36,055 nucleotides of DNA from Paracoccaceae bacterium (GTDB lineage Bacteria > Pseudomonadota > Alphaproteobacteria > Rhodobacterales > Rhodobacteraceae). The stretch lies in the NCBI GenBank assembly GCA_014879735.1, contig JACSRN010000110.1:1-36055 (forward strand). The letters run 5' to 3'. Made by a program: the position numbers and the translations under genes. A model generated the notes under the pieces. That model did not search any database. It was not told the origin of the DNA and saw only the letters and a list, made by a program, of their open reading frames with translations. Below, one piece after another: positions 1 to 8,484 of this stretch (positions are counted from its first letter, which is position 1; every line of letters starts with the position of its first letter).

Positions 1-417
<417 letters not shown>

Positions 418-481
418 ACCGGCGGCCTGCTGGGCCAACAGCGGCGGCGCGCGGTTGACCGTGCAAATTTGGGAGAAACCG

Positions 482-547
482 ATGGAAACCGATGCAACGG
501 AACCACGCTGCCGCAACGGTGCCGGCAGGATGCGGGGGCAGGGATGA
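482..547 (+). CDS. Short upstream ORF (21 aa) overlapping the CoA transferase start
   Basis: An ATG at 482 preceded by GGGAGAAACC (a fair Shine-Dalgarno) opens a 21-codon frame whose TGA (545-547) overlaps the ATG of the next gene as ATGA. The peptide, METDATEPRCRNGAGRMRGQG, resembles nothing I know. It may be a leader that couples translation to the CoA transferase, or chance. A similar arrangement precedes the MFS gene at 26167. Confidence 0.3.
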   Translation: METDATEPRCRNGAGRMRGQG

Positions 548-1737
548 CGGCCCCTGACGGGCCGCTGGCCGGCGTGCGCATTCTGGATGCCGCCTCGTTG
601 CTGGCGGCACCGACGTCGGTCACGCTTCTGGCCGAATACGGCGCTGAAGTGATCAAGATCGAGCAACCCGACGGTGGCGACACCATGCGCCGCTATCCAC
701 CGTTTCATGACGATGTTTCCCTGCTGTGGAAGGTCATCGCCCGGGACCGCAAGAGCGTGACGCTGAATTTGCGCCGGCCGCAGGGGCGTGAGGTCTTTCG
801 GCAGCTTGTGGCGAACTGCGACGTGGTCACGCTGAACAACCGGCCGGAAACACTGACGAAATGGGGGATCGACTTTGACGATCTGGTCAAGGTCAATCCC
901 CGGCTGGTGATGCTGCATGTCAGCGCCTACGGCCGGACCGGTCCCTATGCCAACCGCCCGGGCTTTGCCCGCGTGGCCGAGGCCTTTGCCGGCCTGACCC
1001 ATCGTACGGGCTTTGCCGGGGAAGAGCCGGCCCAGTCGGGCTATCCGATGCTGGGCGATGGCGTGACCGGCCTTTACGGGGCCTTCGCCATCCTGCTGGC
1101 GCTGCGCCAGCGCGACCGGACGCAACAGCCGCAACTGATCGATCTTGGTCTTTACGAAACCTTCCTGCGGCTGATCGAGGATCAGATCCCCGCCTATGGC
1201 GAAGACCGCAGCGTGATGTCGCGGATCGGCAATTCCAACCCGCTGATCTGCCCGAACGGCCTGTTTCCCACGCGGGACGGGCGATATGTGTCGATCCCCG
1301 CCTCGACCGAGGCGCTGTGGCGGCGGCTGGTACGGCTGATGGGGGACGATTCCCTTCTGGCCTATGACAGCAACCCCCTCCGCATCCGGCACCGCGACCT
1401 GATCGAGGGCAAAGTGGCTGCCTGGACGCAGAGCCACGACTTCCGTGACCTGCTGCAGATCTGCGCCGATGCGGGCATTGCCTGCGGCCCGGTCTATTCG
1501 GTCGAGGATATCGTGCAGGATCCGCATATCCAAGCACGCGGCTCGATCGTCGAGGTCGAGGACGAGGATTGCGGCAAGGTCATGCTGGCTTCGCCGGCCG
1601 GCCGGTTTTCCGGGTTCGAGGCGCAGATCGGCACGTTGGGTCCCAGGCTGGGCGCCCATACCGACGAGGTGCTGCGCGAGGTCCTGGGCTATGGGCCCGA
1701 CAAGATCGCGCTGCTGCGCGACGCCGGTGATATCTGA
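544..1737 (+). CDS. Class III CoA transferase (CaiB/BaiF family)
   Basis: The 397-residue product moves CoA between carboxylic acids in the cytoplasm, activating an acid as its CoA ester. It opens with the family start GPLAGVRILDAASLLAAP, followed by AEYGAEVIKIEQPDGGD, the SVTLNLRRPQG stretch and the NPRLVMLHVSAYGRTGPYANRPGF block. D172 in the LGDGVTG segment matches the Asp that forms the acyl anhydride in this family. I start at ATG 544 because the family's N-terminus begins about there; an in-frame TTG at 469 would add 25 atypical residues. The downstream serine hydrolase and the two MaoC-type proteins follow on the same strand and probably form one operon. The acid substrate is unknown. 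Confidence 0.9.
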   Translation: MTAPDGPLAGVRILDAASLLAAPTSVTLLAEYGAEVIKIEQPDGGDTMRRYPPFHDDVSLLWKVIARDRKSVTLNLRRPQGREVFRQLVANCDVVTLNNRPETLTKWGIDFDDLVKVNPRLVMLHVSAYGRTGPYANRPGFARVAEAFAGLTHRTGFAGEEPAQSGYPMLGDGVTGLYGAFAILLALRQRDRTQQPQLIDLGLYETFLRLIEDQIPAYGEDRSVMSRIGNSNPLICPNGLFPTRDGRYVSIPASTEALWRRLVRLMGDDSLLAYDSNPLRIRHRDLIEGKVAAWTQSHDFRDLLQICADAGIACGPVYSVEDIVQDPHIQARGSIVEVEDEDCGKVMLASPAGRFSGFEAQIGTLGPRLGAHTDEVLREVLGYGPDKIALLRDAGDI

Positions 1738-1768
1738 GCGGCGCATCGTGCAAAAGGAAATGAAATCA

Positions 1769-2971
1769 ATGATGAAGATTGAAGGATACTGCGATCCGCG
1801 CTTTGATGCCCTGCAGGATCTGCTGGCGCGGAATGTCACCCAGGGCCGGGAGATCGGCGCCAGTCTTTTCCTGAGCATCGACGGCGAGACGGTTGTCGAC
1901 CTGTGGGGTGGCTGGCGCGATCGCGAACGGACGCGGGTCTGGGACGAACATACGATCGTCAATGTGTTTTCCGGCTCCAAGCCCGTGACCAGCCTTGCCG
2001 TTCTGATGCTGGCCGACCGTGGGTTGATCGACCTTGATGCACCGGTCGCGCGGTACTGGCCGGAATTTGCGCAAAACGGCAAGGCGGGCGTGCTCGTCCG
2101 GCATGTCATGAGCCATACCGCTGGCCTGCCTGCCTGGCTGCCTCCGTTTTCTTTCGCCGAAGCGGCAGATACCGCCACTTCGACCGCACGTCTGGCGGCA
2201 CAGGCCCCGTGGTGGGAGCCGGGAACCCGCGGTTCCTATCATGCCAGTACCTTCGGCCATCTGATGGCGGAACTGGTGCGGCGCGTCACCGGCCGGCCGC
2301 TGCGCACGTTCATCGCCGATGAGATTGCCGTCCCGCTGGACGCCGACTTCTATCTCGGCCTCACGGACGACCAGTTCGACCGGGTGGCCACCGTCTATCC
2401 GGCGTCGGATGCGCCCAAATCCGCCCCCGCAGTCGCCGGCGCCGCCGCCGCCGCGCCGACGGATGAGGAGGTCATCGCCAGGCGCACGCGGGAGGGATCG
2501 TTCTCGGGCACGCTGGGCGATGAACAGACCGTGTTCAATTCTGCCGAATGGCGGCGCACCGACTTTGCCGGCAGCAGCGGCCATGCCAATGCACGGGGCC
2601 TGGGGCGGATCATCGCCACATTGGCCAATGGCGGCACGTCCGAAGGGATACGCCTGCTGCAGCCGGGCACCATCGACCAGGTTTTTCGCGAACAGGCGAG
2701 CGGGATCGATGCCTATTACATGAAACCGATCCGGTGGGGCATCGGCTATGCGCTGGCACCCGTCGGGCAGAAGGAACGTGGCCCGCTGCCGTTCATCCGA
2801 CCGGGAAGCCGGACCTGCTATTGGTATGGCACCGGCGGTTCACTGGCCCTGGCTGATGGCGAGCGCCGGATTGCCATCGGCTATGCGATGAACCGCTGCC
2901 AGACGGGCAGGGGCCAGCTGAACGGCGAGTATTACAATGCAATCTACGATTGCCTTGGCATCCCGGGCTGA
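1769..2971 (+). CDS. Serine hydrolase of the beta-lactamase/EstB family
   Basis: About 400 residues of the class C beta-lactamase-like family (esterases, carboxypeptidases). The nucleophile motif S-x-x-K is SGSK at residues 68-71 (if counted from ATG 1769), and a tyrosine follows in GSYHASTFGHL. No signal peptide is visible, so a cytoplasmic esterase is more likely than a cell-wall enzyme. An Ala/Pro-rich insert lies around 2420-2465. Three ATGs stand close together (1760, 1769, 1772); AGGA at 1755-1758 is too close to the first, so I prefer 1769. It follows the CoA transferase by about 30 bases and precedes the MaoC genes by 14 bases. It may hydrolyse an ester or lactone substrate of the pathway (inference). 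Confidence 0.88.
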   Translation: MMKIEGYCDPRFDALQDLLARNVTQGREIGASLFLSIDGETVVDLWGGWRDRERTRVWDEHTIVNVFSGSKPVTSLAVLMLADRGLIDLDAPVARYWPEFAQNGKAGVLVRHVMSHTAGLPAWLPPFSFAEAADTATSTARLAAQAPWWEPGTRGSYHASTFGHLMAELVRRVTGRPLRTFIADEIAVPLDADFYLGLTDDQFDRVATVYPASDAPKSAPAVAGAAAAAPTDEEVIARRTREGSFSGTLGDEQTVFNSAEWRRTDFAGSSGHANARGLGRIIATLANGGTSEGIRLLQPGTIDQVFREQASGIDAYYMKPIRWGIGYALAPVGQKERGPLPFIRPGSRTCYWYGTGGSLALADGERRIAIGYAMNRCQTGRGQLNGEYYNAIYDCLGIPG

Positions 2972-2985
2972 GGAGGGCGGGGACG

Positions 2986-3447
2986 ATGTATGTAGACCGT
3001 GACATGGCGCTGGCACTGGCGCTGGAACCGATCCCTGTTGAGGTGGAACGGGGCAGGCTGAGGTTATATGCCAAGGCAATCGGCGAGACCAATCCCGTCT
3101 ATACCGATGTCGCGGCGGCCCGCGCGCAGGGCTATCCCGACCTGCCGGCGCCGCCGTCCTTTCTGGGCAATGCGGTGGAACTGGACATTCCAGAGCCGCT
3201 GTCCTGGATGTCGGCGGTGGGCATCGACATCACCAGCACGCTGCACGGTGAACAGTCGATGGTCTACCACAAGATGGTTTTCGCGGGCGACAGCTTGCTG
3301 CTGGCCCGGCGGATCGTGGATGTCTATGTGAAGAAGGCCGGCACGCTGGAGTTTGTCGTGAAGCGGACGGACGTTCTGCGCGGCAACGATCTGGTGGCTG
3401 AGGCCTATTGCTCGATTGCGGTGCTGCATCCGGAGGCAGGAAAATGA
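2986..3447 (+). CDS. MaoC-like half protein, FAS1-type dehydratase N-domain
   Basis: A 153-residue hot-dog fold protein matching the N-terminal half of two-domain R-hydratases. The segment equivalent to the catalytic hydratase motif reads AIGETNPVYTD: Glu34 and Tyr39 stand where active halves have Asp and His, so this half is probably structural or binds the acyl chain. The start at ATG 2986 is supported by AGGAGGGCGGGG just upstream. Its stop overlaps the start of the next gene as ATGA (3444-3447), typical of subunits made together. With the next gene it likely forms a heteromeric enoyl-CoA or dicarboxyl-CoA hydratase. Confidence 0.85.
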   Translation: MYVDRDMALALALEPIPVEVERGRLRLYAKAIGETNPVYTDVAAARAQGYPDLPAPPSFLGNAVELDIPEPLSWMSAVGIDITSTLHGEQSMVYHKMVFAGDSLLLARRIVDVYVKKAGTLEFVVKRTDVLRGNDLVAEAYCSIAVLHPEAGK

Positions 3448-3842
3448 ACCTTCTCGATCTGAAGGCCGGCGCGGAATTGCCGCCGCTGGCCATCGGCCCG
3501 ATCACGCGGCGGTCGCTGGCGCTGTTTGCCGGCGCCTCGGGCGATCACCAGCCGGTGCATATCGACCTTGATGCCGCGCATGCCCGCGGCCGACCCGATG
3601 TCATCGCGCATGGCATGCTGTCGATGGCCTATCTGGGCCGCTATCTGGATAACCTGTTCCCGCAGGAACGGCTGAAAAGCTTCTCGGCGCGTTTTGCCGC
3701 TGTAACACCGGTGCTGGCCGAGCCGGTTTGCCGCGGACGTGTCGAGACGGTGGAAAATGGCGAGGCCATTCTCGATCTGACGGTGGCGCTTGGCGACGGA
3801 ACGGTAACGGTCAGGGGGCGGGCCGTCGTTGACCTGAGTTGA
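3444..3842 (+). CDS. MaoC-family (R)-hydratase, catalytic half
   Basis: A 132-residue hot-dog protein carrying the hydratase motif FAGASGDHQPVHIDLDAA, with Asp34 and His39 in the positions used as catalytic dyad in MaoC/R-hydratases, followed by VIAHGMLSMAYLGR. It would add water to a 2-enoyl-CoA (or remove it). It is translationally coupled to the preceding half-domain protein. In itaconyl-CoA and mesaconyl-CoA hydratases the two halves are normally fused; here they are split. Whether the substrate is such a C5 dicarboxyl-CoA is inference. Confidence 0.88.
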   Translation: MNLLDLKAGAELPPLAIGPITRRSLALFAGASGDHQPVHIDLDAAHARGRPDVIAHGMLSMAYLGRYLDNLFPQERLKSFSARFAAVTPVLAEPVCRGRVETVENGEAILDLTVALGDGTVTVRGRAVVDLS

Positions 3843-3851
3843 GCGTCAACC

Positions 3852-3880
3852 GCTTCCTGCGGTGCCGCATCGCAGGGAGC
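3852..3880. terminator. Hairpin between convergent genes
   Basis: A 10-bp stem (GCTTCCTGCG at 3852-3861 pairing with CGCAGGGAGC at 3871-3880, one G-U pair) with a 9-base loop fills the 42-bp gap between the MaoC gene and the convergent hydrolase gene. There is no strong T-run, so it could be a weak two-way terminator. Confidence 0.5.
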
Positions 3881-3884
3881 CCGC

Positions 3885-4703
3885 TCAGCGGTGGCGCGCC
3901 TGTGCCACGGCAAGCGCATGGGCCGCGAACCTGTCGATGGCCGCAGCGGCCAGATCCGGCTGGTCGGCCATCACGAAATGGCCCGAGCCGGGGATCACGA
4001 CCGCCTCGAAATCCGCCAGATGGCCACGCATGGCGTCGATCAACCCGGTCGATTCCCCCGGTTGCAGCGGACGCCAGCGGAACTGTGAATCAAAGGTCGT
4101 GGCCTGGATCACCATGGCCGGCACGCGCAGCGACGCGATGGTCTGCCGGGCACTGCGGGTGTCCCAGTCGACCGAATCGAGAAACAGCGCCCGCGCCAGG
4201 TCGAGATCGCGCTCGAGTGCCCGGCCGATCAGGAACTCCTTCAGCTCCCGGGGGGTTCCTTCGTCGAACATGCGCCCGAACAGCGCCGTAAGGAAAGGTG
4301 CCATGCCACCGGCCACTGCCGCCCGCGCATTGGCCAGCATGGTGTCGCGGTCGCTGACGTAAAGGCTGCCATCGATCAGGATCAGCCCGGCGACGCCCTC
4401 GGCATCCTGGCAATAGGCCTCACGGATGATCTTGGTGGCCAGGCTGTGGCCGATCAGCACGACATGGTCAGCCCGCAGGCGCCGTTTCGCCTCGTTCACG
4501 GCATGCGCAGCGGCGGCCATCGTTGGATCGCCACCAACCGAGCGGCCATGGTTCGGCAAGTCGATCGAGGCGCAGCGATAGCGGTGGGCCAGGCGGGCGG
4601 TAATCGGTTCCCAGTCGCGGCTGTCGCAGCAAAAGCCGTGAACGAACAGCAGCGCCGGCGCGCCGGCTCCGCTGCTTTCGGAATGAAGGGTGGTCGCAGA
4701 CAT
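3885..4703 (-). CDS. Alpha/beta hydrolase
   Basis: A 272-residue alpha/beta hydrolase. HGFCCDSRDW near residue 22 is the oxyanion-hole region, the nucleophile elbow is GHSLA with Ser87, and the late GSGHFVM supplies the His. The start is ATG 4703 with GGGGAA upstream; a GTG at 4736 that overlaps the SDR stop is possible but would add 11 atypical residues. It lies 29 bases behind the SDR gene in the same direction and is probably in one operon with it. Candidate roles are ester, lactone or C-C bond hydrolysis, or thioester hydrolysis; the substrate cannot be named. Confidence 0.88.
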   Translation of the reverse strand: MSATTLHSESSGAGAPALLFVHGFCCDSRDWEPITARLAHRYRCASIDLPNHGRSVGGDPTMAAAAHAVNEAKRRLRADHVVLIGHSLATKIIREAYCQDAEGVAGLILIDGSLYVSDRDTMLANARAAVAGGMAPFLTALFGRMFDEGTPRELKEFLIGRALERDLDLARALFLDSVDWDTRSARQTIASLRVPAMVIQATTFDSQFRWRPLQPGESTGLIDAMRGHLADFEAVVIPGSGHFVMADQPDLAAAAIDRFAAHALAVAQARHR

Positions 4704-4732
4704 CGCTATTCCCCGGGGCGGCGGTTGAAGCG

Positions 4733-5488
4733 TCACGAGATGGTCAGGCCGCTGTCGACGATCAGGGTCTGCCCGGTGATCTTTCGTGCTTCGTCAGAGG
4801 CGAGGAACAGCACCGCATAGCCGATCTCGCGCGGCTCGACCGTGCCCAGAAGGCTGCGCTGCGCGGTTTTAGATGCGCCGGGGTTCGCTTGCTCCAGCCG
4901 CTTGCGGACCCGTTCGGTCGTGGTCACGCCGGGGGCGACGGCATTCACCCGGATGCCATGGCGGGCATACTCAACGGCCATCGACCGGGTCAGCGAGATA
5001 ATGCCGCCTTTTGCCGCGGTATAGGCATCCCGCCCCTCGGTTCCCATGATCGCCAGCACCGAGGTTGCGTTGATCACCGCGCCGCCGCCATTGGCGATCA
5101 TATGCGGAATTGCATAGTGGCAACCCGCCCAGACCCCGTGCAGGTCGATCTGCAACTTCTTCCAGAATTCCTCGAAGGGCGTCTCGGTCACGCGGCCGTC
5201 CTGCAGCGATGAGCCGCCGGCATTGTTGTAGAGGACATCTATTCGGCCATGGGCCTGCATGATCGCGTCGACCGCTGCCTTGACCGAGTCGGGCGACGAG
5301 ACGTCGGTTTGCACGAAGCGACAATCGAACCCGCGTTCGCACAGCCGCGCCGCGGCGGCGGCGCCGGTTTCAATATCGAGTTCGGCGATCACGACCCTGG
5401 CGCCCTCTTCGCAGAACAGTTCTGCACAGGCGTATCCGATGCCGGCCCCGGCGCCGGTGATCAGGGCGGTCTTGTCTTTCAGCCGCAA
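4733..5488 (-). CDS. Short-chain dehydrogenase/reductase (SDR)
   Basis: A 251-residue classical SDR that oxidises or reduces an alcohol/ketone with NAD(P). The Rossmann motif TGAGAGIG, the NNAG segment, the Ser of NATSVLAIMG, and the Y-x3-K pair in DAYTAAKGG are all present. An acidic residue (AELDIE) after the second strand favours NAD(H). The start is TTG at 5488, supported by a strong GGAGGAG six bases upstream; no better ATG exists. An operator-like palindrome overlaps the probable -10 of its promoter (5581-5597). Confidence 0.92.
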   Translation of the reverse strand: MRLKDKTALITGAGAGIGYACAELFCEEGARVVIAELDIETGAAAAARLCERGFDCRFVQTDVSSPDSVKAAVDAIMQAHGRIDVLYNNAGGSSLQDGRVTETPFEEFWKKLQIDLHGVWAGCHYAIPHMIANGGGAVINATSVLAIMGTEGRDAYTAAKGGIISLTRSMAVEYARHGIRVNAVAPGVTTTERVRKRLEQANPGASKTAQRSLLGTVEPREIGYAVLFLASDEARKITGQTLIVDSGLTIS

Positions 5489-5580
5489 GCGCGTCTCCTC
5501 CGAAGTACTGCCAGCGCGGGTCTGTGCCGCACATTTTGCCCGGCAGGCCCAGCCGATCTGGGTGAGTTACCCGATTTGTG

Positions 5581-5597
5581 AAATGGTCGTACCATAT
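5581..5597. promoter_or_regulatory. GntR/FadR-type operator, site 1
   Basis: AAATGGTCGTACCATAT: perfect inner arms ATGGT/ACCAT around three bases. It matches TNGTNNNACNA, the consensus described for the FadR subfamily of GntR regulators, and the AAATGGTCNNACCWWWT motif found five times in this window. It overlaps the inferred -10 of the minus-strand SDR promoter. Confidence 0.7.
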
Positions 5598-5646
5598 TTT
5601 CGTGTGATTTGCAATCGCTTCCTGCAGGGCAAATTCGACCGCTCAC

Positions 5647-5663
5647 AAATGGTCAAACCATTT
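5647..5663. promoter_or_regulatory. GntR/FadR-type operator, site 2
   Basis: AAATGGTCAAACCATTT: a perfect palindrome with 7-bp arms and a 3-bp centre, the best copy of the five. TTGACA begins two bases downstream, in front of the TRAP binding-protein gene. Confidence 0.75.
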
Positions 5664-5802
5664 ACTTGACAGCATGGCCAGCCGTCCGGCAGGTTGCGGA
5701 CCTGACGGATCAGGCACGATTCGGTTTCCCGTGACAGTCGCCTGCATCGGTTCGGCCGTTACCGAGGGAACGGACGAAAACAGATCTGGGAGGAGATCAT
5801 CC

Positions 5803-6816
5803 ATGAGAAAATTCGGATTGACCGCACTTGCACTGCTGTTCGGCACCAGCCTTCTGGCATCGGCCGCACAGGCCGAACGGTTCATCGTCACCACCAACCT
5901 GCCACCATCGCATTGGGGGTCCGTCCAGGGCGGCGTGCCATTTCTGGACTGCGTGAAGACCGCGACCAATGGCGAGGTGGAGTTCGACTATTTCGACAGC
6001 GGCAAGCTGGCCAGCTTCTTCGAATCGCTGAATGCCGTGAATACCGGAATCGCGCAGATCTCCTACATCGTGGTCAGCGCGCAGTCCGACAAGTTGCCGC
6101 TGACCGGGATCACCATGCTGCCGGGCCTGGGCAGCAGCACGGTCGAAATCACCGCCGCCACGCGCAAGGTATTGGAATCCGACACCGAAATTGCCCGCGA
6201 ATATGCGAAGAACCGCATCGTTCCGCTGATGATCAACATCTTCCCCGCCTATCAGATGCTGTCGGTCGGCGCGCCCTTCGACAGCGTCGAGGCCATCAGC
6301 GGCAAGAAGGTCAGCTCCGGTGGCGGGCCGCTGCTGATGACGCTGAACACCCTTGGTGCCAGCGGCCTGGAGATGGCAACCGGCGATCTGTATCTTGCAT
6401 TGCAGCAAGGCACCATCGACGGAACCATGCTGTCGACGACCAGCGTCAAGGCGTACAAGCTGGAGGAGGTGATCAAATCGATCAGCGCGAACGGCAATTT
6501 CGGCACTGCAGCCGGGATCTGGTCGATCGATTCCGACGTCTGGACGACGGTGCCAGACGCGCACAAGACGGCGTTTCTGGACTGCGGCCTGAAGGTCGAG
6601 CAGGATCTGGCAAAATGGGCTGACCAATTTGTCCTGGATACGCAGAGTGACCTGAAAGCGCTGGGGATCGAGGTTTTCGACTTTACCCCCGAGGCACTGG
6701 CGAAGATCGAGGTAAAGCTGGAAGAGACCCGGCAAGTCTATGTCGACCGCTCCGCCTCGCGCGGCATCGACGCCCAGAAGGCCTATGACGAATACATGGA
6801 AATCCTGTCCGAATAG
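5803..6816 (+). CDS. TRAP transporter solute-binding protein (DctP family), orphan
   Basis: A 337-residue periplasmic binding protein with a signal peptide (MRK, hydrophobic stretch, cleavage near SAAQA-ER at about residue 25). The family hallmark GDLYLALQQGTIDG is at residues 194-207. The position where most DctP proteins have the carboxylate-clamping Arg (GxKxR) reads GKKVSSGGG, Ser171 in place of Arg, so substrate recognition may differ. ATG 5803 has GGGAGGAG upstream. No DctQ or DctM membrane gene is next to it or anywhere in the window. It is probably monocistronic, with a GntR-type operator at its promoter. A paralogue is at 24720-25739. Confidence 0.9.
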   Translation: MRKFGLTALALLFGTSLLASAAQAERFIVTTNLPPSHWGSVQGGVPFLDCVKTATNGEVEFDYFDSGKLASFFESLNAVNTGIAQISYIVVSAQSDKLPLTGITMLPGLGSSTVEITAATRKVLESDTEIAREYAKNRIVPLMINIFPAYQMLSVGAPFDSVEAISGKKVSSGGGPLLMTLNTLGASGLEMATGDLYLALQQGTIDGTMLSTTSVKAYKLEEVIKSISANGNFGTAAGIWSIDSDVWTTVPDAHKTAFLDCGLKVEQDLAKWADQFVLDTQSDLKALGIEVFDFTPEALAKIEVKLEETRQVYVDRSASRGIDAQKAYDEYMEILSE

Positions 6817-6832
6817 GCGATGAAACCACCGG

Positions 6833-6852
6833 GACGGGGGAATACCCCCGTC
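6833..6852. terminator. Hairpin between convergent genes
   Basis: GACGGGGG (6833-6840), loop AATA, CCCCCGTC (6845-6852): a perfect 8-bp GC-rich stem between the stop of the TRAP binding-protein gene and the stop of the convergent ThDP-enzyme gene. No T-run follows, but position and stability suit a two-way terminator. Confidence 0.65.
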
Positions 6853-6861
6853 CACCGATGA

Positions 6862-8469
6862 TCAGGACAGGGTCGCGCTGATCATCCCCATCTCGTCGAT
6901 CTCGATCACGCGGGGCAGGGGGCCTGTCTCGGCCAGGCATCTGTCCAGATCGGCAAGATCGCTGATGCGAATGTGCTGCCAGCCATAGCCCTTCGCCAAA
7001 GCGGCAAAATCGGGGCTGTGGATATCGACCCCCAGCGGCGCGATCCCGGCACCCACCATGACATTGCGAATCTCGCCATAGCCGTGGTTGTTCCACAGGA
7101 TCATGGTGATTGCGGCGCCGATCTCGGTCGCGCTGCCCATTTCGGGCAGGGAAAACTGCAGCCCGCCGTCGCCGATCAGGCAGAAGACTGGCCGGTCGGG
7201 GGCTGCGATCCATGCCCCGATCGCGGCCGGCAACCCGTATCCCAGCGTGCCATACCCGGTGGCTGAACTGAAAAAGGCCCCGGTGCGCGGCGGCGCGAAA
7301 ACGGTCAGGCCGGCATAGACCGGCTGGGCGGAATCGCCGATGAAAATGCCGTCCGGGGCATGTCTGGCAAGCTGGTCGAGCAGGGCGCATCCCGCCCGCT
7401 GCACCGGGGTCAATGCATCCGAAACCCTGCCGCGGATCTGCGCCACCCGCCGGGCCGCCGCGCCGGATCTGGGCGCCGCGGGCAGCGCCTGAAGCAGATC
7501 GCCCGCGGCGCTTTCGGCGTCGGCCAGCAGCAGGAGGGCCGGCGCCAGGCCGCGCTGGCCTTGCAACGGATCGATGTCGATGCGGATCACCGGCGCTTTC
7601 GGCGCATCCGGCCCGTCAAGGCTGCGGTCGAAATCGGTAGGGCCAAGCTCGGTTCCGATGGCAAGGATCAGATCCGCGGCTGCAAGCAAATCCGTCACCG
7701 GCGGCAGACAGGCGGCGACCGACAGGCCCAGCGGATGGTCCGGTGCAAGCAGGCCCCGTGCATTGGCGGTCATCAGCACCGGCGCATCCAGCCTTTCGGC
7801 AAGGCCGCGGATCGCATCGCCGGCCCGCAATGCCCCCCCGCCGGCAACGATGACGGGCCGGGCCGCGACGGCACAGAGATCCGCCGCCCGCGCGATGGCC
7901 CAGGGCGGCGCAGCCGGGCGCGCGGGCAGGGTGAACGGCCGCAGCGGGCCGGGCCGGCCGGTGTCGCGCAGCAGCAGATCGACCGGGATCTCGATATGCA
8001 CCGGGCGCGGTCTTGCCCCGGCAAACAGCGAGAACGCCTCGGCCAGAGCTGCGTGCAGATCACAGGGCGTCAGGATCGTGCGGCTGAAGGCCGTCACCTG
8101 CGCCATCAACTGACCCTGATCGGGCAGCTCATGCAGATGGCCGCGTCCAGAACCGATATCCCCCATCCGGCCGACGGTGGAGATGACCAGCATCGGGATC
8201 GAATCGGAATAGGCCTGCGCGATGGCTGTCACCGCATTGGTCAGGCCCGGCCCGGTGATCAGATAGCAGACCCCCGGCTTGCCGCTGACGCGGGCATAGG
8301 CATCGGCCATGAAGCCCGCGCCCTGTTCATGCCGGGGCGTGATGTGGCGCAGCCCGCTGCCGTCCAGCCCGCGATAAAGCTCGATCGTATGGACGCCAGG
8401 AATGCCGAAGACGACCTCGACGCCATTCGCAGCCAGGCAGGCGGCAAGCTCATGTGCAAGCGAGGTCAT
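6862..8469 (-). CDS. ThDP-dependent enzyme, 2-oxoacid decarboxylase/acetolactate synthase-like
   Basis: About 535 residues with the three domains of the acetolactate synthase superfamily. The catalytic Glu is in RHEQGAGFMADAYARVSG, and the ThDP/Mg motif runs from GDGG to NN in GDGGLQFSLPEMG...WNN. The N-terminus (VVFGIPGVHTIELYRGL) recalls 5-guanidino-2-oxopentanoate decarboxylases (AruI type) more than IlvB. An AruI-like enzyme would decarboxylate a 2-oxo acid to an aldehyde; paired with the aminotransferase at 16207 this resembles the arginine transaminase route (inference). Last gene of the minus-strand operon. GAAGG touches the upstream ATG at 8481, so ATG 8469 (MTSLAHELAA) is the better start. 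Confidence 0.85.
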   Translation of the reverse strand: MTSLAHELAACLAANGVEVVFGIPGVHTIELYRGLDGSGLRHITPRHEQGAGFMADAYARVSGKPGVCYLITGPGLTNAVTAIAQAYSDSIPMLVISTVGRMGDIGSGRGHLHELPDQGQLMAQVTAFSRTILTPCDLHAALAEAFSLFAGARPRPVHIEIPVDLLLRDTGRPGPLRPFTLPARPAAPPWAIARAADLCAVAARPVIVAGGGALRAGDAIRGLAERLDAPVLMTANARGLLAPDHPLGLSVAACLPPVTDLLAAADLILAIGTELGPTDFDRSLDGPDAPKAPVIRIDIDPLQGQRGLAPALLLLADAESAAGDLLQALPAAPRSGAAARRVAQIRGRVSDALTPVQRAGCALLDQLARHAPDGIFIGDSAQPVYAGLTVFAPPRTGAFFSSATGYGTLGYGLPAAIGAWIAAPDRPVFCLIGDGGLQFSLPEMGSATEIGAAITMILWNNHGYGEIRNVMVGAGIAPLGVDIHSPDFAALAKGYGWQHIRISDLADLDRCLAETGPLPRVIEIDEMGMISATLS

Positions 8470-8484
8470 CGCGTGGCCCATCCT

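Larger units (their letters stand above)
5489..5802. promoter_or_regulatory. Divergent promoter region of the SDR and TRAP binding-protein genes
   Basis: These 314 bases hold no gene. They contain two operator-like palindromes with centres 66 bp apart. A minus-strand promoter can be drawn as TTGCAA (5609-5614), 17-bp spacer, TACGAC (5586-5591, minus strand), with the first operator over the -10. A plus-strand -35, TTGACA (5666-5671), lies two bases after the second operator; its -10 is weak. A leader of roughly 100 bases without obvious structure precedes the TRAP gene. Confidence 0.6.

Noticed and set aside
5671-5802. Riboswitch in the leader of the first TRAP gene
   Set aside because: No recognisable riboswitch core or strong stem set; operators explain control better.
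6862-8469. Calling the ThDP enzyme acetolactate synthase (IlvB)
   Set aside because: No IlvN partner, and the N-terminal pattern plus context fit AruI-type 2-oxoacid decarboxylases better; kept as a superfamily call.
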